A stretch of 64,000 nt of DNA, from assembly GCF_048077055.1 (NCBI RefSeq), contig NZ_CP182236.1, positions 6,076,001 to 6,140,000 of the forward strand. The letters are read 5' to 3'. Below are positions 38,269 through 48,501 of the stretch, one piece after another. Each line of letters starts with the position of its first letter. Within the stretch, counting starts at the first letter, position 1. The DNA is from Egbenema bharatensis (GTDB lineage Bacteria > Cyanobacteriota > Cyanobacteriia > Elainellales > Elainellaceae). The notes below the pieces were generated by a model that did no database searches, had not been told where the DNA came from, and was given only the letters and a program-made list of their open reading frames with translations. The translations under genes and the position numbers were made by a program.

Positions 38269-38350
38269 GCGGATGTGGCGGAATTGGTAGACGCGCTAGA
38301 TTTAGGTTCTAGTTTCTTCGGAAGTGAAGGTTCAAGTCCTTTCATCCGCA
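38269..38350 (+). tRNA. trnL-UAG: tRNA-Leu (anticodon UAG)
   Basis: An 82-nt class II tRNA. The acceptor stem GCGGATG pairs with CATCCGC; discriminator A at 38350. The anticodon arm is CTAGA-TTTAGGT-TCTAG with anticodon TAG, reading CUA codons. The long variable arm has the stem TTCTTCGGAAG, and the T arm is GGTTCAAGTCC. CCA is not encoded. No intron (the group I intron of cyanobacteria is in the UAA isoacceptor). Confidence 0.97.
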
Positions 38351-38547
38351 TTAAATGCCCATCCGGAAGCTCACCAGGGTTTTTGGAATTCAAATCCCCT
38401 GACAGGGTTTTCGGCTCGGTTCTAATTGAAAACATTGATGAATTTCTGGGACGATGAATGTCTGGAACTAGCCAGGTAGAAGTTGCCGCCCAGCATCCCC
38501 GGCAGTTAGTTGGAGCTTCAGTTAGTTGGAGCTGATATCAGTGCCAT

Positions 38548-39363
38548 TTAACGATCAGTCGAAGCTTTCGTACGGGCAGCCAGCGCCGCCAACCGATCGA
38601 CCAGCCCTGGCAGCAACAACTTGACCCAGGGAATCGCTTTACCTTTCAGGGTCATCACCTGCTCCCGCTGGCGGCGTTCCATCGCCCTGACCATCTGACG
38701 CACACACTCATCCACCGACATATTGCCCTGGCTCTCATCCCGGGGACTTTGCCCCAACGCTTTGCCATCCGCCCCTAATGCTCGCTGGCGGATGTCCGTC
38801 GCTACAAAGCCAGGGGAAACCACCAATACATCGACTCCGGTTCCCCGCAATTCAATGCGAAGCGTATCGAAGAACCCCTGCATCGCGTGCTTGCTAGCCA
38901 CGTAACCGGAGCGCGTCGGCACAGCCGTTTTGCCGGAAAGGGAGGAGATGGCCACCAATAACCCTCGGCTTGCTTTCAGGTGGGGTAAGGCAAAATGCGT
39001 ACAGTACACCGCCCCCAGATAATTCACCCGCATCACCTGCTCGAAGATGGACAGATCTGTGACCTGATCAAACATCGTTACCATTGAAATTCCAGCATTG
39101 TTGACCAGAACATCAATCTGCCCAAAGGCTGCGATCGCCTGCTCAATCAATCGCTGACAATCCTCTGGGCGAGTGACATCCGTTGGCACGGCGATCGCCT
39201 TTCCCCCTGCTTCAGTACAAGCCTGCACGACTTCCTCCAGGGCAGCTGGCTGCCGTGCGGCCAGAACTAAATTTGCCCCTTGAGCGGCCAGCGCAATCGC
39301 CAGGGAGCGTCCAATGCCAGCGGATGCCCCGGTCAGCACGATCGTTTGATGCAGAAAGGTCAT
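38548..39363 (-). CDS. Short-chain dehydrogenase/reductase
   Basis: A 271-residue classical SDR: cofactor motif TGASAGIG (11-18), NNAG, the active-site Ser in VAISSLSG, and Y-x-x-x-K in GYVASKHAM, then PGFVATD. It reduces or oxidises a carbonyl or hydroxyl with NAD(P)H. The C-terminus (VKLLLPGLVDRLAALAART) is amphipathic and may touch membranes. Its start overlaps the stop of the upstream methyltransferase gene by four bases (ATGA), so the pair is translationally coupled. Confidence 0.88.
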   Translation of the reverse strand: MTFLHQTIVLTGASAGIGRSLAIALAAQGANLVLAARQPAALEEVVQACTEAGGKAIAVPTDVTRPEDCQRLIEQAIAAFGQIDVLVNNAGISMVTMFDQVTDLSIFEQVMRVNYLGAVYCTHFALPHLKASRGLLVAISSLSGKTAVPTRSGYVASKHAMQGFFDTLRIELRGTGVDVLVVSPGFVATDIRQRALGADGKALGQSPRDESQGNMSVDECVRQMVRAMERRQREQVMTLKGKAIPWVKLLLPGLVDRLAALAARTKASTDR

Positions 39364-40304
39364 GGTTTACACCCCACAATCGTCCGGTGGCGAGGATCGC
39401 TGGCAACGGTCGTCACCTGCTCAAACCCGATCGCCTCCATGGCCGCTTCAAGATTGAAGGTGTAGTAATCATCAGACCAGGGTTCAGTACTCTTCATCAG
39501 GGTAAACAGGACAGGGGGCAAATTTTGAATGACGGGAGATTGCGGATTGTTATCCACGATCGCCAGATGTCCCCCAGAGTGTAGGAGGCGAAAGGCTTCC
39601 CGAAAAATGCTCGTGGTGGCATAGCCCGGCAATTCATGGGTGACAAACTGAAGCGTGATCAAATCAAAGGTGCGATCGGGCAGATCCGTTGCTTCCGCAT
39701 TGGCATGAATCCATTGAGCAATTTCCTGGTCTGCATCCCGATGGCGGGCCACGGTCAGCATATAGGGAGAAAGGTCTAACCCCATAGTGCGCACAGGTAT
39801 CTCCTGGCGATTCTGGTAAAAGCGATGCAGAGCCAGGGTAGAGATCCCGATGGAACAACCCATATCAAGAATATCCTGAACTGGGTGCGAGATGGCTTGA
39901 GCCAGGACTTGATGGAAACTGCCGCGCAGGCGATCCTGGGCTTCCTGCCAGGTTAGGGGTTCATTCTTCCAGACCCGCAGGGCCATGGCATGGGTTGCAG
40001 GTTCTGCCTCGAATGCCGCGTCCCAACACAAATTTCCCTGCTCGTAGGCATGGAATGGGACTTGATAGTAGTCGGGATAGGGCACAGAGGGATTCGTCAC
40101 CTGAGCGATTCGCTGCTGAATGCCCGATGCTTGCAGCTCCTCGTAGTGCTTTCGCCAGAAAATGCCGTTCTTTTCAGCCGTCTGAATCAACACCTGCCGT
40201 GCCTGCCGTTTCATTAAGGCGTAGAGCGGTTTGGTTTGAATCAGCAGATTGACACAGTGAGAGAGAAAATCATCCCCTGCCCAAGCGGGTTTGCTCTGAA
40301 TCAT
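39360..40304 (-). CDS. Class I SAM-dependent methyltransferase
   Basis: A 314-residue protein. The first ~130 residues are helical (KPLYALMKRQARQVLIQTAEK...WRKHYEEL). The methyltransferase fold follows, with DMGCSIGIS (SAM loop), MGLDLSPYML (acidic residue to ribose), HANAEATDLP and a C-terminal beta hairpin. The substrate is unknown. It is translationally coupled to the SDR, suggesting a two-step modification of one compound, possibly a lipid or quinone-like molecule. Confidence 0.82.
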   Translation of the reverse strand: MIQSKPAWAGDDFLSHCVNLLIQTKPLYALMKRQARQVLIQTAEKNGIFWRKHYEELQASGIQQRIAQVTNPSVPYPDYYQVPFHAYEQGNLCWDAAFEAEPATHAMALRVWKNEPLTWQEAQDRLRGSFHQVLAQAISHPVQDILDMGCSIGISTLALHRFYQNRQEIPVRTMGLDLSPYMLTVARHRDADQEIAQWIHANAEATDLPDRTFDLITLQFVTHELPGYATTSIFREAFRLLHSGGHLAIVDNNPQSPVIQNLPPVLFTLMKSTEPWSDDYYTFNLEAAMEAIGFEQVTTVASDPRHRTIVGCKP

Positions 40305-40390
40305 AGTATGACAACGCGATCGGAACGTTCCTTATTTTAAATCGCGCCAACTGTTTCTTTTATGATCATTCCAAAACTAGAGTTGGGATA

Positions 40391-42535
40391 CTAGATCTGG
40401 GACAAATGTTCTGTTAACTGCACTTCCAACACTTGATCAGGCTGAATTGGATTCTGTGAAGTCCGATCGGCGGCAGGCTCAACCAACAAATTGCCTGACT
40501 CTGCATTCAGTAAAACGTTGCGTCCTTGAATGGAAATCGCCTGCGTCACAAACGAACTTCTTCCCGGCTGGGCCTCAAACCGTCCAATCACATAGCTGCC
40601 TTCAGGTAAAATCACATTCCCGGCCGCATCCTGAACGGAGGTTGCCAGAACCAGAACTTCCTGCCGAGACTGACCTTCCGTCAATTCCAGGGGAGCGGTT
40701 CCCGCATACCGCAGACGCAGCACCGTTCCAACAGGTAACAGCACAGAATTTGGCGGCGTTGAGGCATCGGGTTGAGTAGGGGGCATCGGCGATGAGGCTG
40801 GCTCAGGAACCGACGATGCAGGGGCAACTGCCGTCAGGGGTTGACCAAACTGAATGAACCGATCGCTGGGGGAGGACGGAGTCGCATTGGCAGTGGTAGG
40901 GATAGCCTGAATAGCGCGATCGGTTTCTGGATTTGGCTCAGTTACAGTTTCCTCAAGGTTTGGCTCAGTTACAGTTTCCTCGACACTGGGTTCGGTGATA
41001 GCTTCTGGTTCGGTAATAGCTTCTGGTTCGGTGATCGCTTCCTCGACACTTTGATCAGTTACAGCGTCCTCAGTTACCGCTTCCGTTGCCGCTTCCGTTT
41101 CTGCTAGAGAAGGCACTTGAACGATCGCCGCATCGGGTTCTGTGGAAAGGGCGGGGGGCAAGTTGGGAAGAGAGGTTTCGGGTTCGACTGTTTCTTCCGA
41201 TGTTTCTTCCAATGTTTCTTCTAACGCCAGAGCCTCCGGTGCTTCCGGTTGGGGTTGAACTATCGATTCAGCCGCAGGGGATGCGTCTGGTTCTGGAGGT
41301 GGTTCTGCTATTTCCTGCGGTACGAACGGTTGAGGTTCATCGACTCCCCCCGCATCAATTGCATCGATCGTTTCCTGAATTGCTTCCTGGGGAATGATAG
41401 CTGTAATTCCCAAGTTTGGTAAAGAACCGTTATCCGGAGCAGGTGTTTCTGGGGATGGCTCTGGTGAAACTGCGATCGGCACTTCGGGGGATTCTGGTTC
41501 TAACTCTGGTACTAGTTCCGGTTCGATTTCATATTCTGCATCAGAGGCATTCGCCAACTCTAGATCGATCGTTTCTGATTCTGCAATCTCCGATTCTATA
41601 GTTTCTCCACCAATCTCACTACCAGTCTCTCTATCCACAATGTCTGATTCTATAGTTCCTGAATCCTCAATTCCCAATGTCGCTTCTGATTCGGCAATGT
41701 CTGTTCCTACCACTGCTTCATCTACTGCTTCATCTCCGGCTTCATCTGCATCCTCTGTCCCTTCAAGCTCTGGAACCCTTACCATTTCAGACTCAGATTC
41801 CGCCTCAGGTGAGGGGCTTGCTCCAACCGTGCGATCGGCTTCTGAAGGGGGATTGTCTGCATCAGGGGAAGGTGCTTGAACCAGGGGTTCCGCCGGAGGC
41901 AGTTCGATCGGAATTTCCGTTGCGCCCGGTTCCAGGGGGGGCAGGGTATCGAAAGAAGGGGCAGGTTGAGGGAGGGAAACTTCAGATGGGGAAACTTCAG
42001 ATGGGGTAACTTCAGGAGCAGCAGCCGTTTGAGTAGAATCCGTTACTAACAGCGGCCGCAAAACCCAGCGATCGCCCGGTTCATCTGCTCCAGCCGTTGC
42101 CGCTCCAACCCGCCGTAGTTCCACATGCCCCGGAGCCAGGATCGTTCCAGGCGAAAGTTCCAGCACAATCCGAGTTAGCCCTGGTTCGTGCTGAGCGACC
42201 CGAATTTCGCGGATGGCTCCACCGTAGGTTTGCTGATGGGAAACGGTGCCAATGCGGGTATTGGGTAAGTCAATAATAATGCGAGCGGGTTCAGCCGCCA
42301 GAGAATAGCGAGGGAGGGTGCCGCCAGGGACAAGAATTTCTAGCTCGTAGCTGCTGGGATTATATTCCCACTGACTGAGAATGGCGGCCTGCGCTGGAGT
42401 AGCCAGGACGATCGCCGCCAGGACGGTGGCTCCCGTTAAGCTACCCGTTCCAATTGCCATCCAGGGAAGTCCCATGACTGAAAATTGGGTCAGCCTTGCC
42501 CTGAGCCAGAGATTTTGTACTGAGGAGTTTCGCAT
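40391..42535 (-). CDS. Secreted AMIN-domain protein with a long acidic repeat region
   Basis: A 714-residue protein. A long signal peptide with probable cleavage at TPAQA-AI precedes an AMIN domain (about 55-140; RIIIDLPNTRIG, GGAIREIRVAQHEPGLTRIVLEL), which targets proteins to peptidoglycan sites. Residues about 180-590 are Glu/Pro/Thr-rich with repeats such as EAITEP and TVTEPN. The end (about 600-700) is a beta domain (LLPVGTVLRLRYAG, LPEGSYVIGRFEA). A periplasmic, cell-wall-associated structural role is likely. No catalytic domain is present. Confidence 0.78.
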   Translation of the reverse strand: MRNSSVQNLWLRARLTQFSVMGLPWMAIGTGSLTGATVLAAIVLATPAQAAILSQWEYNPSSYELEILVPGGTLPRYSLAAEPARIIIDLPNTRIGTVSHQQTYGGAIREIRVAQHEPGLTRIVLELSPGTILAPGHVELRRVGAATAGADEPGDRWVLRPLLVTDSTQTAAAPEVTPSEVSPSEVSLPQPAPSFDTLPPLEPGATEIPIELPPAEPLVQAPSPDADNPPSEADRTVGASPSPEAESESEMVRVPELEGTEDADEAGDEAVDEAVVGTDIAESEATLGIEDSGTIESDIVDRETGSEIGGETIESEIAESETIDLELANASDAEYEIEPELVPELEPESPEVPIAVSPEPSPETPAPDNGSLPNLGITAIIPQEAIQETIDAIDAGGVDEPQPFVPQEIAEPPPEPDASPAAESIVQPQPEAPEALALEETLEETSEETVEPETSLPNLPPALSTEPDAAIVQVPSLAETEAATEAVTEDAVTDQSVEEAITEPEAITEPEAITEPSVEETVTEPNLEETVTEPNPETDRAIQAIPTTANATPSSPSDRFIQFGQPLTAVAPASSVPEPASSPMPPTQPDASTPPNSVLLPVGTVLRLRYAGTAPLELTEGQSRQEVLVLATSVQDAAGNVILPEGSYVIGRFEAQPGRSSFVTQAISIQGRNVLLNAESGNLLVEPAADRTSQNPIQPDQVLEVQLTEHLSQI

Positions 42536-42758
42536 CGCTTTCGATCCGGACAGGCATTGACAACAGCCAACGTTATACCACTTCTGTTCAAATCTGCGAT
42601 CGTTTTACAAAGATTTTTTTCAAAACAAATATTTTCTCGAAGCTAAATAATCCGTTTCTCCAGGCAATGATTCATCCGTTATCTGGCATAAAAAGGGATA
42701 CACTAGTTCTAATCCTGACAAACGTACTAGTGCGATCGGTTCCTGTCGTGTTACTACT

Positions 42759-44078
42759 ATGATCAAAATCCTCCACCTTTCAGATATCCACATGGGGAGT
42801 GGGTTTTCCCACGGATGCATTAATCCTGAAACGGGACTGAACACTCGCCTGGAGGATTTCGTTCAGACATTGAGCCAATGTATCGATCGTGCTATTGCAG
42901 AACCCGTCGATCTGGTGCTGTTTGGGGGGGATGCCTTCCCCGATGCCACACCACCTCCGATCGTTCAGGAAGCCTTTGCCGTTCAGTTTCGTCGTCTGGT
43001 GGATGCTCAGATTCCCACCGTACTGCTGGTCGGTAATCATGATCAGCACTCCCAGGGGTTAGGGGGAGCCAGCCTGTGCATCTACCGGACTCTGGGCGTT
43101 CCCGGATTTTTGGTGGGCGATCGGCTGACCACTCACCGGATTCAAACCCGCAATGGTGACATTCAGGTGATTACGTTGCCCTGGTTGACGCGATCGACTT
43201 TACTGACTCGCCCGGAAACAGAAGGTTTATCGATTGCTGAGGTCAGCCATCTATTGCTCGATCGGTTGCGGGTGGCCCTGGAAGGAGAAATTCGTGGGCT
43301 TGATCCTGAACTCCCAACGGTTTTACTGGCGCACCTGATGACGGACACCGCTCGGTTTGGGGCAGAGCGATTCCTGGCAGTCGGTAAGGGCTTTACAGTC
43401 CCGATGGCTCTCCTGGCGCGTCCCTGTTTTGACTATGTGGCTCTGGGGCATGTGCATCGCCATCAGGTGCTTTCCGAACAGCCGCTAGTGGTGTATCCCG
43501 GCAGCATTGAGCGGGTCGATTTTAGTGAAGAGAAGGAAGACAAGGGCTTTGTTTTGGTGAACGTGGCGCAGGGTCATGCTGAGATGGAGTTTTGCCCTCT
43601 GTCCGTGCGTCCATTCCGTACGATCAAGGTGAATGTGTCGGAAGCTGAACAGCCCCAAGATGAATTGCTCAAAGCCATTGCTAAAGCCCCAATTCAAGAT
43701 GCTGTAGTGCGATTAATTTATCAACTGCGATCGGAACAGATTGAGCAGATTGATAACAGTATCATCCATCAGGCGTTAGACTCTGCCCACACCTACACAA
43801 TCCACGCTGAGTTAGTCAGTCAGCTTGCGCGTCCTCGTCTACCGGAACTGGGAACGGGTAGCACCGTTGACCCGATGGAAGCATTGAAAGCCTACATCAC
43901 GAACCAACCTCACCTCTCAGACATTGGACTGGAAATGATGGAAGCAGCCCATGCCTTACTGACGAGCGATCGAGAGGATGGCTGGTTTGGGGAACCGGAG
44001 TGGGAAGCATGGCAGGAAAGTTTGGAGCACTTGGAGCGATCGGCGGAAGCGGAAGAGGCGCAATTACGATTGCTTTAA
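42759..44078 (+). CDS. SbcD/Mre11-like DNA repair exonuclease
   Basis: A 439-residue calcineurin-type phosphoesterase with the five metal motifs: DIHMG, FGGDAF, GNHD, LLAHLM and GHVH. It matches SbcD nucleases, which pair with the SbcC ATPase to open hairpins and process DNA ends. No sbcC lies next to it. The acidic C-terminus (WEAWQESLEHLERSAEAEEAQ) may be the partner-contact region. Confidence 0.87.
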   Translation: MIKILHLSDIHMGSGFSHGCINPETGLNTRLEDFVQTLSQCIDRAIAEPVDLVLFGGDAFPDATPPPIVQEAFAVQFRRLVDAQIPTVLLVGNHDQHSQGLGGASLCIYRTLGVPGFLVGDRLTTHRIQTRNGDIQVITLPWLTRSTLLTRPETEGLSIAEVSHLLLDRLRVALEGEIRGLDPELPTVLLAHLMTDTARFGAERFLAVGKGFTVPMALLARPCFDYVALGHVHRHQVLSEQPLVVYPGSIERVDFSEEKEDKGFVLVNVAQGHAEMEFCPLSVRPFRTIKVNVSEAEQPQDELLKAIAKAPIQDAVVRLIYQLRSEQIEQIDNSIIHQALDSAHTYTIHAELVSQLARPRLPELGTGSTVDPMEALKAYITNQPHLSDIGLEMMEAAHALLTSDREDGWFGEPEWEAWQESLEHLERSAEAEEAQLRLL

Positions 44079-44318
44079 GGGGATGCGGCTAAAATAACAT
44101 ACCCGTTAGGAGCGCACTGCCGCGCAGCCTTACAGCCGATTTTTTCAAAGTTTGGGATGCCATTTATTACAGATTCCTGACCCATGCAGGATTCGAGGTG
44201 CTATCAGTCTCACGCTATACCCGTAGGGTGATCAGGAAGATGTCACTTTTCCCAGTGCTACATTGAGAATATTAAGGCAACCATCCGCCGATTTCGTGAA
44301 TTCATATAAAGGACTCCT

Positions 44319-46433
44319 ATGACTGCGATCGCATCAACCGTTGATACCCCCCAAGTGGATAATCCCCTGCTGATTGGTGAAGGGTTGCCCCCCTTTGGGC
44401 AGATTCAGCCGGAGCAGGTGGTTCCCGCTATCACACAACTTCTATCAGAACTGGAAGTGGAACTCACCCATTTAGAAGCGAACGTCGTTCCCACCTGGGA
44501 TGAGTTAGTGCAACCCCTGGAGCAGATCGAAGAGCAACTGTCCTGGAGTTGGGGCATTATCGGACATTTGATGGGCGTGCAAAATAGCCCGGAGTTGCGG
44601 CAGGCTTACGAAACGATGCAGCCCCAGGTCGTAACCTTCTGGAATCGCCTCAGCCAGAGTCAGCCCCTCTACGAAGGATTTAAGGCGTTGCGGGACAGCG
44701 ATGCCTGGAATGGGCTGGATCAAACCCAACAACGCATTGTCGAGTCGGCGTTGCGGGATGCGGAACTTTCTGGTGTAGGTCTGACGGGCGAGGTGAAGGA
44801 ACGGTTCAACGCCATTCAGCTAGAGCGAGCCGAACTTTCAACCAAGTTTTCCAATAACGTTCTGGATGCCACGAAAGCCTTTAGTTTGACGCTGACTCAG
44901 CCAGAGGAGGTGGAAGGATTACCGCCCAGCTGGTTGGCTCTGGCTGCCCAGGCCGCGCGATCGGAGGGCGAGGAAGCAGCAACGGCAGAATCCGGCCCCT
45001 GGCGGGTGACGTTGGATATGCCCAGCTATCTACCCTTCATGCAACACAGCCGCCGTCGGGATTTGCGGGAGAAATTATATCGGGCATTTATCCGTCGCGC
45101 CTCGGAGGGCGAGTACGACAATTCCCCCCACATCAAGCGGATTCTGGAACTGCGGCAGGAGCAGGCGAATCTGCTGGGCTATAACAGCTATGCTGAGGTC
45201 AGTCTGGCGGCAAAAATGGCTCCCAGTGTGGAAGCGGTGGAAGACCTGATGGAGGAACTGCGCCAGGTCAGCTATGATGCTGCTTTGAAGGATTTGGCAG
45301 AACTGCGATCGTTTGCCGCTTCTAAAAAGGCTCCGGAAGCAGAGGATTTGCGCCACTGGGATATTTCCTTCTGGGCAGAGCGGCTGCGGGAAGAGAAGTT
45401 CAGCTTCAACCAGGAAGAATTGCGGCCCTACTTCCCCCTGGAGCAAGTCCTGCAAGGATTGTTCAACCTATCAGAACGAATTTTTGGAGTCAAAATCACG
45501 GCGGTGGATGGCCAGGCTCCCGTCTGGCATCCTGATGTGCGCTACTTCCAGGTGACGGATACCGATGGTGCTATAATCGCCCATTTCTACCTCGATCCCT
45601 ACAGCCGTCCGGCGGAAAAGCGCGGAGGAGCCTGGATGGATGAATGTATTGGTCGGGCCAGGGTGGCGAGCAAGACGGGGGAAAGGGTTCGCTTACCTGT
45701 GGCTTACCTGGTGTGCAATCAATCTCCTCCAGTGGACGACAAACCCAGCCTCATGACCTTTACGGAAGTGGAAACCCTGTTCCATGAGTTTGGGCACGGG
45801 CTCCAGCACATGCTGACCAAGGTAGATTACGGGCGAGCATCGGGGATTCGCAATGTGGAATGGGATGCGGTGGAGCTACCCAGCCAATTTATGGAGAACT
45901 GGTGCTATCACCGCTCTACCCTCCTCAGTCTGGGCAAGCACTATGAAACGGGTGAGCCTTTACCAGATCACTATTACCAGAAACTCCTGGCGGCTCGTAC
46001 CTTTATGAGTGGCAGTGCCATGCTGCGACAGCTTCACTTTAGCTGGGTGGATCTGGAACTGCATCACCGCTATCAGCCAGGCGGTTCTGAATCCCCTGAA
46101 GATGTGCGTCGTCGGATTGCTGAAAAGACCACCGTGATGCCACCCCTCCCCGAAGATTCCTTCCTTTGCGCGTTCGGCCATATCTTTGCCGGAGGCTATG
46201 CCGCAGGTTACTACAGCTATAAGTGGGCGGAAGTCCTCAGTGCAGATGCCTTTGCGGCCTTTGAAGAGGCAGGCTTGGAAGATGAACAGTCCATTGCGCA
46301 AGTAGGACACCGATTCCGCGATACGGTGTTAGCCTTGGGCGGCAGTCAGCATCCAATGGAGGTGTTCAAAACCTTCCGGGGACGGGAACCCGATACGACC
46401 GCCCTGCTGCGGCATAATGGGTTGGCAGCGTAG
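44319..46433 (+). CDS. prlC: M3 family oligopeptidase (oligopeptidase A type)
   Basis: A 704-residue zinc metallopeptidase that degrades short peptides in the cytoplasm. The zinc motif HEFGHGLQH begins at residue 489, with the third ligand Glu downstream in the EWDAVELPSQFMENW segment; GHIFAGGYAAGYYSYKWAEVL near the end is typical of oligopeptidase A. Length is as expected. It ends before the insertion-sequence region. Confidence 0.92.
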   Translation: MTAIASTVDTPQVDNPLLIGEGLPPFGQIQPEQVVPAITQLLSELEVELTHLEANVVPTWDELVQPLEQIEEQLSWSWGIIGHLMGVQNSPELRQAYETMQPQVVTFWNRLSQSQPLYEGFKALRDSDAWNGLDQTQQRIVESALRDAELSGVGLTGEVKERFNAIQLERAELSTKFSNNVLDATKAFSLTLTQPEEVEGLPPSWLALAAQAARSEGEEAATAESGPWRVTLDMPSYLPFMQHSRRRDLREKLYRAFIRRASEGEYDNSPHIKRILELRQEQANLLGYNSYAEVSLAAKMAPSVEAVEDLMEELRQVSYDAALKDLAELRSFAASKKAPEAEDLRHWDISFWAERLREEKFSFNQEELRPYFPLEQVLQGLFNLSERIFGVKITAVDGQAPVWHPDVRYFQVTDTDGAIIAHFYLDPYSRPAEKRGGAWMDECIGRARVASKTGERVRLPVAYLVCNQSPPVDDKPSLMTFTEVETLFHEFGHGLQHMLTKVDYGRASGIRNVEWDAVELPSQFMENWCYHRSTLLSLGKHYETGEPLPDHYYQKLLAARTFMSGSAMLRQLHFSWVDLELHHRYQPGGSESPEDVRRRIAEKTTVMPPLPEDSFLCAFGHIFAGGYAAGYYSYKWAEVLSADAFAAFEEAGLEDEQSIAQVGHRFRDTVLALGGSQHPMEVFKTFRGREPDTTALLRHNGLAA

Positions 46434-46769
46434 AGAAAGACAGAAGAGGGAAAATAGAAGAGGGAAGAGAAAAAGGCAAAGTGCTTACCTTTGACCTTCC
46501 TTTTCGGGTTTTGCATTCTAACCCTCTTTAATCACTCTAAGCGGATGAAAAGATCAGTTGCCAGTTCAAACAACGCACCAGTGGACAGACAAACTGATTC
46601 ATCTGGTGCATCAATTGCTCAAATCCAGCTTCTAATGATGCGATCGGGAAAACCTCCAACCATCGTTTGAGCCAGTTGAAACAAATCAACGGTTGAATGA
46701 TCAATCGCAGGTTATTCAATAAATTCTGCCAACCGCCTTAATTGTTCCACCAAGGATGTCTGGCAAACT
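46434..46769. other. Non-coding remnant left of the IS1-type element
   Basis: A 336-bp stretch between prlC and the left end of the IS1-type element. A 60-codon open frame on the minus strand at 46537-46719 lacks a ribosome-binding site and any family resemblance. It may be debris of an older element; I recognise nothing in it. Confidence 0.4.
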
Positions 46770-47498
46770 GGGCGTTGCTGAATCAAGAGATGAACCTCGG
46801 AGGAACTGGAACATCGTCAAACCAGAGGTAGTGAAGTAACAACCGAACAGAGTGAGCCAGCATTTCTACGGCTTTGGAGTAGCACAGCGTTTTGCGATGC
46901 AGTCGAGCCAGATAGTGCCGCAAGCGAGTGTTCTCACTTTCAACTCGAGTCATATACGTTTTGCTGACAATCTGATCGCCATCGGGAATGAAGCCGGGAT
47001 ACACCGACCACCCATCAGTGACGTAGAAATAGCAGTTCCAGTCCGCCACAGTCTGCCAGAGTGGGACAAAGGTTTCAGCACTATGGTCACCCAGAACCCA
47101 GCCTAAAATTCCCTTTTTGAAGTGGTCAACGGCTGTCCATAGCCAAATCTTGTTTTTTTTGAGCCGACAAAGGTTTCCAATTCGTCGAGTTCTCCAACTT
47201 CGGGGGGCGTTTCCGGTGCATAGGCGTCCGGCAGGCGCGTTGCGACCTGCTGCACCCAGGTAATGACCGTGGTATGGTGTACTCCTTTGACCCGTTCGAT
47301 CGCTCGAAACCCAGAGCCGTTGAGATACATCTTGATGCATTCGCGTCTGAACTCGTCTGAGTACCCTCGATGCGGGTCGTAGGTATCAATGAACTGACGA
47401 CCACAAGCGACACAAATGTGATTTTGCTTACCTTTCCTCTTACCGTTTTTACGGATATGAGTAGCCCCACACTCTGGACATTGCATTGCAGATTACCC
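46770..47498 (-). mobile_element. IS1-type insertion sequence, about 729 bp
   Basis: Bounded by GGGCGTTGCTGAATC at 46770 and the complementary-style end GGGTAATCTGCAATG (minus strand, at 47498), which share GG...TGC..AAT-type imperfect terminal repeats. It contains one transposase in two frames. Immediate flanks (GGCAAACT and TAAATCATT) do not match, so no target duplication survives; an adjacent deletion is likely. Its right end abuts the broken IS66-type gene. Confidence 0.75.
46783..47486 (-). CDS. IS1-family transposase (InsA-InsB by programmed -1 frameshift)
   Basis: The first frame (47486 down) encodes a zinc-ribbon (CPECGATHIRKNGKRKGKQ, CVACGRQF) and a helix-turn-helix. At the A-run 47153-47160 (TCA AAA AAA ACA) a -1 slip gives AAA AAC AAG ATT and continues into the second frame, the DDE domain (IWLWTAVDHFKKGILGWVLGD, YFYVTDGWSVYPGFIP, SENTRLRHYLARLHRKT). 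This is the IS1 InsA/InsB strategy and the A7C slip site fits. Both frames look intact, so the element may be active. Confidence 0.85.
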
Positions 47499-47502
47499 TA
47501 AA

Positions 47503-48501
47503 TCATTTTTCAATTATGCAACGCACTTTCTTGAAATGCCGTCGCAAATGCGCCAGACACTTCTGTTGCGCCGATACCGCATAGCCGTTGTAGACGCTAA
47601 AGTCATCGGAACTGAGGCATCCGGAGAAACTCTTGCCGAGCAGGTGTTCCAGTTCGCCTCTGCTGCGAGTATCAGCGGCGTGAAACAACACAAATCCAAC
47701 GCCCGCAATCACCCACATCCATTCTTTCACCCCTTTGACGAGCCAGGGCAACTCGTCCACAGGCACATGCGGTTGGTCTTTCACCCATTCCCCAAGGTCT
47801 GCAACGAGGCAGTTCACCTGCTGTGCCATTCGCGCATTCGTTGCTTGCAGCGTCCCTGTGCCCACCTCAATCCCGCCGAGTTCTAGCAAGAGTTCCTGTT
47901 GCTTTTCATAGGATAAATGCCCATAGTTGCTTAACCACACCAACAGTGCTTGTAAACTCGCCCCCAAGCTTTGCCCTGCTACCACGTCCGCTGGCATCGC
48001 TGCGGTCACCACTGCTCCGCAGCAGGCACACGCATAGCTCTGCTGCTGATACTCCACCACTTCTATCGGGCGTTCCACCAGTTGCGCTACGCTTTGAGAC
48101 TGCACTCGCACAGGCTCTGACTCAAATCTCGCTCCTCCACAACCCCCACAGCACTCCGGGCGCAATACCTCAATGCGATCTACTCGTCCAAATCCTTTCC
48201 GTGTTTTGCCCCTATGCCCAGGTTGTCCCCCAGCTTTACGCTTTAGATCCTCACCGTTCGTTGTCGTCTCGTCGGGTTCTCGCTCCTCACGTGGCTTCTC
48301 TGAGCGTTTATGCACATCGCTCGACGGCGGCTTCGACGAACTCTGACTATCACTACTGACCCGTTGCTTCAACCGCTCGATTTCCTCTGCCAGTTGTTCG
48401 AGCATTTTTTGCTGCGCTAGAATGATCTCCACCAGCACTTCGGGCGGGCTTTGCAGCAGCATCTCGCGTTCAGGTAGCCGCGGGATCTCGATTGGCTTCA
48501 T
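47503..48501 (-). pseudogene. IS66-family transposase, C-terminally truncated
   Basis: 332 residues of an IS66 TnpC-type transposase, whose usual length is about 450-540. Present: the N-terminal leucine-rich helix (LAQQKMLEQLAEEIERLKQ), the SSKPPSSD linker, the zinc-finger pair (CCGGCGG, CACCGA) and the first catalytic part (VPVDELPWLVKG, SSDDFSVYNGY, CLAHLRRHFKK). The frame stops by chance (IIEK) at the IS1 end. The C-terminal part with the catalytic Glu is missing on both sides of the IS1 element, so it cannot be functional. Confidence 0.85.

Noticed and set aside
46537..46719. Possible transposase remnant
   Set aside because: No motif linking it to IS66, ISL3 or any other family; left as unassigned DNA.
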